Notes under the pieces: generated by a model
The model's input: the letters and a program-made list of their open reading frames with translations, nothing else
Databases searched by the model: none
What the model was told of the DNA's origin: nothing
Part shown: positions 59,427 through 64,000 of the stretch, one piece after another
Position numbering within the stretch: the first letter of the stretch is position 1
Layout of the letters: each line of letters opens with the position of its first letter
Made by a program: the position numbers and the translations under genes
Assembly (NCBI GenBank): GCA_017508245.1
Contig: JAFVZI010000010.1
Coordinates: 53,732-117,731 of the forward strand
Direction of reading: 5' to 3'
Length of the DNA: 64,000 nucleotides
Source of the DNA: Helicobacteraceae bacterium
Lineage (GTDB): Bacteria > Campylobacterota > Campylobacteria > Campylobacterales > Helicobacteraceae

Positions 59427-61568
59427 ATGAAAGAATTGAGACTAAAGATTGATGGAATGAGCTGTGTGGCTTGTTCTAGCTCTATTGAAAGATCACTAGG
59501 TAGAAAAAAATTTATAAAAAAAATCGAGGTTGATTTAATAAATGCACAAGCTTTTATTATATATGATGAGAATCTGACAGACAAACAAACCATCATAAAC
59601 AAAATAGAAAAGCTAGGATATAAAGCAAGTGAAACAAAAAATATAGATTCTAAAAATAATAAAAATAATAAATATCTACTTGCAATCATATTTGCTATTC
59701 CACTTTTTATCATCTCAATGGCAAGTATGGTTCTTGATATAAAAAATGAATTGCTAATTTGTATCATCGAAATAATATTATTACTTCCTATACTTTATGC
59801 AGGCTCACAAATATTTAAAAGGGGATTCTTATCATTGATAAAATTAGTGCCAAATATGGATTCTCTCATTATGCTTGGAAGTAGTTCTGCTGTCTTGTAT
59901 AGCTTATATATGCTTATTTTATATCTAAATGAAAAAAATCATTCGCTACTACACAACGTATATTTTGAGAGTGCTGGAGTGATTATTGCAGTTATTATGT
60001 TGGGGAAAAAACTTGAAAACAATGCTACGCAAAATGCAAAAAGTGCATTAGAATCTCTTATAAATCTAGCTCCTAAAACTGCCTTAAAATATGAGAATAA
60101 TACCGCTATAAAAACAAATATAAATGATATCGATATAGGTGAGATCATATCCATTCCAAAAGGAGCTTTTGTGAGCCTTGATGGAATCTTGCTAAGCACT
60201 AATTGCATTCTTGATACCAGCTTAATCACTGGTGAGAGCAAAAAAATAGAAAAACAAAAAGGCGAAGTAATTTTAAGTGGTAGTATAAATTATGGAGAAC
60301 AATTTTTCTTGCAAGTAACTGCAAAAGCATCGGATTCTATGATAGGAAAAATCATAAATCTAATGCAAGGAATAAAAAAAGCACCCATTGCAAGGATAGC
60401 TGATATTGTATCTGCTTATTTTGTACCTATTATAATTTTTGTTGCATTAGCTGGGGCTATTTGCTGGTATTTGATAAAAGGTGATTTGCACTTTTCTTTT
60501 ATCATACTCACCTCAACGCTTCTTATTTCTTGTCCTTGTGCACTTGGACTTGCTACACCACTTAGCATACTTATTGCTACAAATAAAGCTTCAAAAAAAG
60601 CTATATACTTTAAAAGTGGAGAGAGCTTGGAAAAATTAGGAGGGATTGATGTAGTAGTTTTTGACAAAACAGGGACTCTCACAAATGGAAATTTAGAAGT
60701 AGTAAATTTCATTGATAAAAATATCATAGACTCTAGGCAACTTTTATCTTATATTTATGCCATAGAATCCAAGAGTGAGCATATCATATCAAAAGCTATA
60801 ATTGATTTTATTTCATCTAAAAATATAAACAAAAAGATAGAAGCAATTAATATCAAAACTGTGATAGGTAGCGGAATATATGGCACAATAGATAATAAAA
60901 CTATAAAAATTGGCAATGCAAGATTTGTAGGGTTAGATTCTAATATAGATTCTAAATATACTTTAATATTTGTATCGGTAGATGAAATCTTGTGTGGTAT
61001 CTTTGAAATAAGTGATTCTACGCGGGAAAATGCAAAAGAATTAGTATCAAACCTAAAATCTATCCATATCAAAAGTATAATTTTAAGTGGAGATACACTA
61101 GAATGCGTGCAAAGAGTGGCAAATCAGTGTGGAATTGAAAGCTATCATCACTCGCAATTACCAAGTGAAAAACTAGATTTTATAGAGAAATTACAAAAAG
61201 AAAATAAAAAAGTCGCATTTGTTGGCGATGGAATAAATGATGCACTTGCTTTAAAAAAAGCAGATATTGGAATCTCGCTATCAATTGCAAATGATATAGC
61301 AATAAAACAAGCTGATATTCTGCTACTAAATTCAAATCTAAATAATATTTATAATGCAATTTTGCTATCCAAAAAAACGATTTTAAATATAAAAGAAAAT
61401 CTTGCATTTGCATTTATTTATAATATTTGCACTATTCCTATTGCACTTGGGATTCCATATATTTTTGGACTGAATCTATCACTAAATCCTATGATTGCAG
61501 GGATTGCTATGGGATTAAGTTCAATTAGTGTGGTATTGAATGCAATGAGGCTAAATAAAACAATTTAA
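59427..61568 (+). CDS. copA: Copper-exporting P1B-type ATPase
   Basis: A 713-residue CopA. One N-terminal metal-binding domain with GMSCVAC (10-16), eight predicted membrane helices, the transport-site CPC in LISCPCALGLATPL (about 366-379), phosphorylation site VVFDKTGTLTNG (about 409-420), SEHIISKAI (HP-locus variant reading SEH rather than the usual SEHP), and the hinge VAFVGDGINDALALKKADIG (about 592-611). These fit Cu+ efflux across the inner membrane. The Pro of the SEHP motif is replaced by Ile. A TTG at 59415 is an alternative start; the ATG has GGA nearby. Confidence 0.93.
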   Translation: MKELRLKIDGMSCVACSSSIERSLGRKKFIKKIEVDLINAQAFIIYDENLTDKQTIINKIEKLGYKASETKNIDSKNNKNNKYLLAIIFAIPLFIISMASMVLDIKNELLICIIEIILLLPILYAGSQIFKRGFLSLIKLVPNMDSLIMLGSSSAVLYSLYMLILYLNEKNHSLLHNVYFESAGVIIAVIMLGKKLENNATQNAKSALESLINLAPKTALKYENNTAIKTNINDIDIGEIISIPKGAFVSLDGILLSTNCILDTSLITGESKKIEKQKGEVILSGSINYGEQFFLQVTAKASDSMIGKIINLMQGIKKAPIARIADIVSAYFVPIIIFVALAGAICWYLIKGDLHFSFIILTSTLLISCPCALGLATPLSILIATNKASKKAIYFKSGESLEKLGGIDVVVFDKTGTLTNGNLEVVNFIDKNIIDSRQLLSYIYAIESKSEHIISKAIIDFISSKNINKKIEAINIKTVIGSGIYGTIDNKTIKIGNARFVGLDSNIDSKYTLIFVSVDEILCGIFEISDSTRENAKELVSNLKSIHIKSIILSGDTLECVQRVANQCGIESYHHSQLPSEKLDFIEKLQKENKKVAFVGDGINDALALKKADIGISLSIANDIAIKQADILLLNSNLNNIYNAILLSKKTILNIKENLAFAFIYNICTIPIALGIPYIFGLNLSLNPMIAGIAMGLSSISVVLNAMRLNKTI

Positions 61569-61580
61569 TAAAATTAATAG

Positions 61581-61586
61581 TATAAT
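61581..61586 (+). promoter_or_regulatory. -10 box upstream of the Bax-inhibitor-1 family gene
   Basis: TATAAT, 44 bases before the ATG at 61631 and 13 bases after the copA stop, in AT-rich DNA typical of sigma-70 promoters here. Confidence 0.45.
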
Positions 61587-61630
61587 GAGATTTACCAAAA
61601 CAAAAAAGTTTTGGAAAAAAGGAGAATTAG

Positions 61631-62317
61631 ATGTCTTTATATGATAGAAATTATACTAGAGATGCTGATATAGCTATCGAAGCTAGTGAAAATACTCTTG
61701 TCAATTTTGTAAAACAAACTTATAAATTTTTTGCAGCATCAGTGTTATTTGCAACAATCGGTGCTTATATTGGAATGGGGTTTGTATCTTATATGACTAT
61801 GCCGGTATTTATCGGACTTGTTGTAGCAGAATTTATATTGTTATTTGGGCTTATGTTCCTTAAATCAAAGCCTGTTGTAAATGTAATGTTATTATTTGCA
61901 TTTACCTTTGTTACAGGAGTTACACTTGTGCCATTGCTTGCTAGAGTGTTAGGACTAGCTGGTGGTGCTAGCATCGTAACTCAAGCCTTATTGATGACAA
62001 CAATCATTTTTGGTGTTATGTCATTTTTTGCGTTAAAAACTACAAAAGACTTAGCAAATATGGGAAAAATGCTATTTGTAGCACTGATTGTTATTGTTAT
62101 TGCAAGCTTAATAAATCTGTTCTTGGGCAATCCACTAATCCAAGTAATAATATCCGCTGTTGGTGCTATATTATTTAGCTTATATATCGCATACGATACA
62201 CAAAATATTATACGAGGGAGATATGATAGCCCGATAATGGCTGCGATTAGCCTGTATTTAGATGTATTGAACCTATTTATTTCCTTATTGCAATTACTTT
62301 CACTCAATAGAGAATGA
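61631..62317 (+). CDS. Bax inhibitor-1/YccA family membrane protein
   Basis: A 228-residue protein with seven hydrophobic helices after a short cytoplasmic N-terminus (SLYDRNYTRDADIAIEASEN). The family segments FVTGVTLVPLLARVLGLAGG, FFALKTTKDLANMGKMLFVA, LYIAYDTQNIIRGRYDSPIM and the C-terminal SLYLDVLNLFISLLQLL are clear (HP0920-like). BI-1 proteins are acid-sensitive Ca2+ leak channels or FtsH-associated quality-control proteins; the role in Helicobacter is not known. GGAGAA precedes the ATG. Its stop overlaps the next gene by 4 bases. Confidence 0.92.
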   Translation: MSLYDRNYTRDADIAIEASENTLVNFVKQTYKFFAASVLFATIGAYIGMGFVSYMTMPVFIGLVVAEFILLFGLMFLKSKPVVNVMLLFAFTFVTGVTLVPLLARVLGLAGGASIVTQALLMTTIIFGVMSFFALKTTKDLANMGKMLFVALIVIVIASLINLFLGNPLIQVIISAVGAILFSLYIAYDTQNIIRGRYDSPIMAAISLYLDVLNLFISLLQLLSLNRE

Positions 62318-62700
62318 TATATAGAATCATTGATGCCAATTTAAATAGGTTAAGAGAAGGAATACGTGTAATAGAAGATATTACACGATATTCTTTAAAC
62401 AACAAAACACTTTGTATAAAGTTAAAAGACCTTCGACATAAAGCAAGAATCGATACTAGTTTGCTACATTATCGAGATATTAAAAATGATGTATCAAAGC
62501 AAAGTAGCAGTAGTGAGGCAAAAAGAGTAAATCTAAGAGATATTAGTATTGCAAATTTCAAACGCTCACAGGAAAGTGCGAGGGTGATAGAGGAAATTTT
62601 AAAGTTAGATTCTAGTCTTGGTGATTATCAAGTATTTAAAAATATAAGATACGAACTATATGATATAGAAATAGAATACTTCAAAGAACTTAAAAAATAA
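62314..62700 (+). CDS. ThiD2-like thiamine biosynthesis protein
   Basis: A 128-residue protein with YRIIDANLNRLREGIRVIED, ITRYSLNN, LKDLRHKARI, RDIKNDVSKQSSSSE and ANFKRSQESARVIEEILKLD. This is the ThiD2-type domain (DAN.NR.REG.RV.ED...F, RD...DVG, AN..R.QEA.RVLEE), found alone or fused to ThiE, and reported as an alternative hydroxymethylpyrimidine-phosphate kinase. Here it is free-standing. It overlaps the BI-1 gene (ATGA); no other thiamine gene is near. Confidence 0.85.
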   Translation: MIYRIIDANLNRLREGIRVIEDITRYSLNNKTLCIKLKDLRHKARIDTSLLHYRDIKNDVSKQSSSSEAKRVNLRDISIANFKRSQESARVIEEILKLDSSLGDYQVFKNIRYELYDIEIEYFKELKK

Positions 62701-62714
62701 CTACAAATCTTTTT

Positions 62715-63115
62715 CAAATCATTGTGAAATATCACTTCTAATAGTATTTTTGCTGGGTTTCATATAATATTTATACCTTTTATCATAACTGCATATTCCA
62801 AATTTACTTAAATATCGATGATATATCTATCTCCAATCATCCAAAATATAATTTACCAACTTATTTTTAAACTCACCCTATAGAATCATACCACCTAAAA
62901 TAGAATCTGTTTCATTTTTAATCATATCATTTGATTTGATTACACGAAAAAAATCTCTACTAAAGCAAATTATTTTGTATTTTTTCTTATCCAATATCTA
63001 ATAAAGTAATCTCTAAAACAAAAATATCATTTTCACCGCTACCATAAAGATAGATTAAATTTTCTATATCATCTAATATTATAGATGTATCCAAAAGGTA
63101 ACTTTTTTTGCCCAA
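62715..63115 (-). pseudogene. Remnant of a PIN-PhoH-like ATPase gene
   Basis: On the minus strand a TTG at 63115 with AAAGGA upstream begins GKKSYLLDTSIILDDIENLI, YLYGSGENDIFVLEITLLDIG and stops at 62987. Further on, in other frames, KKYKIICFSRDFFRVIKSND, MIKNETDSILGGMIL, a TAG, then GEFKNKLVNYILDDW and YHRYLSKFGICSYDKRY follow. The start is the PIN domain of PhoH-like proteins (YVLDTNVLL.D....F.EN.V..P..VLEE), with the PIN core eroded by stops and frameshifts. No Walker motif remains. The left boundary is approximate. Confidence 0.65.
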
Positions 63116-63152
63116 AGTATTTTCCTTTGCTAATAAATCTAATATTTTAAGT

Positions 63153-63158
63153 TATAAT
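63153..63158 (+). promoter_or_regulatory. -10 box for tpx
   Basis: TATAAT, 31 bases before the tpx ATG. The preceding T-rich stretch fits a Helicobacter sigma-70 promoter. Confidence 0.55.
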
Positions 63159-63189
63159 CCTACCCTAAAACAACAATAAAGGAACAATT

Positions 63190-63687
63190 ATGAAGGTAAA
63201 ATTTAAAGGAAATGAAGTAACATTATCTGCAAATCAAATCAAAGTAGGCGATAACGCACCAGCAATTTTTTTAAAAGCAAAAGATTTAAGTTCCATCCAA
63301 GTTGGAGGCAAAAAAGATAAAATCCAAATTATAAATGTAGTGCCAAGTCTTGATACACCTGTATGCTCAATTCAGGCAAAAACATTTAATAAAAATGCTG
63401 AAAAATTAAGTGGAGTAGAAATCAATGTAGTTTCTATGGATTTACCATTTGCACAAGATAGATTCTGTAGCACAAATGATATAAAAAATCTAAATACATT
63501 AAGTGACTTTACAAAAAAAGAATTTGGCAAAGCTTATGGTCTATTAATAGAAGATTCTCCACTAGAAGGACTACTTACAAGAGCAGTTATTGTGGTGGAT
63601 AAAAATGGCAAAGTAGTTTATGTAGAAATTTGTGATGAAATAACAAATGAACCAAACTATAATGCTGCATTAGAAGCTGCAAAATAA
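63190..63687 (+). CDS. tpx: Thiol peroxidase
   Basis: A 165-residue atypical 2-Cys peroxiredoxin of the Tpx class, reducing H2O2 and organic peroxides in the periplasm or cytoplasm with electrons from thioredoxin. Peroxidatic Cys59 lies in VPSLDTPVCSIQAKTFN and resolving Cys93 in DLPFAQDRFCS, the normal Tpx spacing. GLLIEDSPLEGLLTRAVIVVD and the C-terminal NYNAALEAAK are typical. AAAGGA ribosome site. Matches HP0390. Confidence 0.97.
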   Translation: MKVKFKGNEVTLSANQIKVGDNAPAIFLKAKDLSSIQVGGKKDKIQIINVVPSLDTPVCSIQAKTFNKNAEKLSGVEINVVSMDLPFAQDRFCSTNDIKNLNTLSDFTKKEFGKAYGLLIEDSPLEGLLTRAVIVVDKNGKVVYVEICDEITNEPNYNAALEAAK

Positions 63688-63704
63688 CTCTTTATAAACT
63701 TTAT

Positions 63705-63722
63705 TGTGGCTTTAAAGCCACA
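63705..63722. terminator. Palindromic hairpin after tpx
   Basis: TGTGGCTTTAAAGCCACA, a perfect 18-base palindrome 18 bases after the tpx stop. It can form a 6-7-bp stem and lies between convergent genes. The following U content is modest, so termination is likely but not certain. Confidence 0.55.
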
Positions 63723-63843
63723 AACTCTCCTTAACTTTTAAGTGATTAAATCAAGCCCCATAACTTTAGATATAATGCAATAATTTTAATAAAATCGGAG
63801 ATGATTTCTTTTGGATTATTTTTCACTAGTTTATAAAGATCCG

Positions 63844-64000
63844 CTATTTAGCATCATAATTATCAACGCAATCATTTAAAAAAATATTGATAAGGGTTTG
63901 ATATGGCACACCCTTTTTATCAGCCATTTCTTTGAAATAATCAATCACTTTGCCACTTAAATTTATGGTAATTTGCCTTTTTAGGCTTTTATCTACATAT
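63844..64000 (-). CDS. BrnA-like antitoxin, C-terminal part (5' end beyond window)
   Basis: Minus-strand frame open from the right edge to TAG at 63844-63846; 52 codons are visible. It reads SLKRQITINLSGKVIDYFKE, MADKKGVPYQTLINIFLNDC, VDNYDAK. The (I)TI.L...VIDYFK..A...G.PYQTLIN.+L.DC pattern is the ribbon-helix-helix end of BrnA/CopG-type antitoxins. The toxin partner (BrnT) would lie to the right, upstream of this gene, outside the window. Confidence 0.75.
   Translation of the reverse strand, partial: YVDKSLKRQITINLSGKVIDYFKEMADKKGVPYQTLINIFLNDCVDNYDAK

Overview
The window is AT-rich (about 30% GC by eye) and gene-dense. It is almost certainly from a Helicobacter species, most likely an enterohepatic one. 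Several gene neighbours match H. pylori orders recalled from memory: rsmE, small membrane protein, hemH, thioredoxin lipoprotein, ccsBA (HP0374-HP0378); galU, small protein, murA (HP0646-HP0648); gatA/guaB (HP0830/HP0829); panB/ruvB (HP1058/HP1059); valS/fliW (HP1153/HP1154); pdxJ/pdxA. Other typical markers are TTG starts, a single-ORF CcsBA, a cholesterol-glucosyltransferase-like GT4, poly-G contingency tracts, and extreme use of the word AGATTCT/AGAATCT on both strands.

Layout. 1-9.0 kb: a TIGR02757 fragment at the edge, an outer membrane barrel, then a minus-strand run hemH, thioredoxin lipoprotein, ccsBA, AsmA-like gene (broken by one in-frame stop), rsmH, ftsL-like. This joins haem supply, cytochrome c assembly, envelope and division. 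9.5-10.6 kb: small membrane protein and rsmE. 11.2-17.0 kb (minus): murA, small protein, galU, DUF815-type ATPase, clpA, clpS. 17.5-21.6 kb (plus): lysA, pheA, pdxJ, pdxA. 21.5-23.9 kb (minus): UvrD-like helicase, fliW. 24.0-29.7 kb (plus): valS, rhodanese-like lipoprotein, a Gtr-type surface glycosylation pair (GT2 with a G9 tract plus a polytopic glucosyltransferase). 29.7-31.6 kb: decayed binding-protein gene and the cholesterol-glucosyltransferase-like gene. 31.7-43.6 kb: hypothetical, gatA, guaB, metX, xseB, nitrilase-family pseudoenzyme, rpoD, gdhA, panB, ruvB, AI-2E-family transporter. 43.7-45.2 kb: carboxy(nor)spermidine dehydrogenase-like gene with an unusual insertion.

45.6-54.9 kb is an accessory island that looks like a defence cluster: an Mrr-like nuclease, a type III Res fragment fused to a Mod methyltransferase with a G10 tract near its 3' end, an ABC-type AAA ATPase overlapping a small PD-(D/E)xK-like gene, a RhuM protein, an orphan fragment, and an AlbA_2 protein. 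Then come wrecked genes: a DUF5131 tail, an alpha/beta-hydrolase head, a partial duplicate of the AlbA_2 gene start, and an mdaB tail. One small domain (QDIL.YIN...HIN.GRISD-like) occurs three times in the island and links its parts.

55.0-64.0 kb returns to ordinary genes: an IroE-like esterase, an ATP-grasp protein of higher GC, a pseudopilin, an outer membrane barrel, copA, a Bax-inhibitor-1 family protein, a ThiD2-like protein, a phoH-like remnant, tpx, and the C-terminal part of a BrnA-like antitoxin at the right edge. No rRNA, tRNA or CRISPR array was recognised.

The best candidates for new biology are the ATPase/nuclease pair with its satellites, the phase-variable Mod that can be fused to or separated from a small domain, and the AGATTCT/AGAATCT word, which behaves like an uptake-type or other genome-wide signal.
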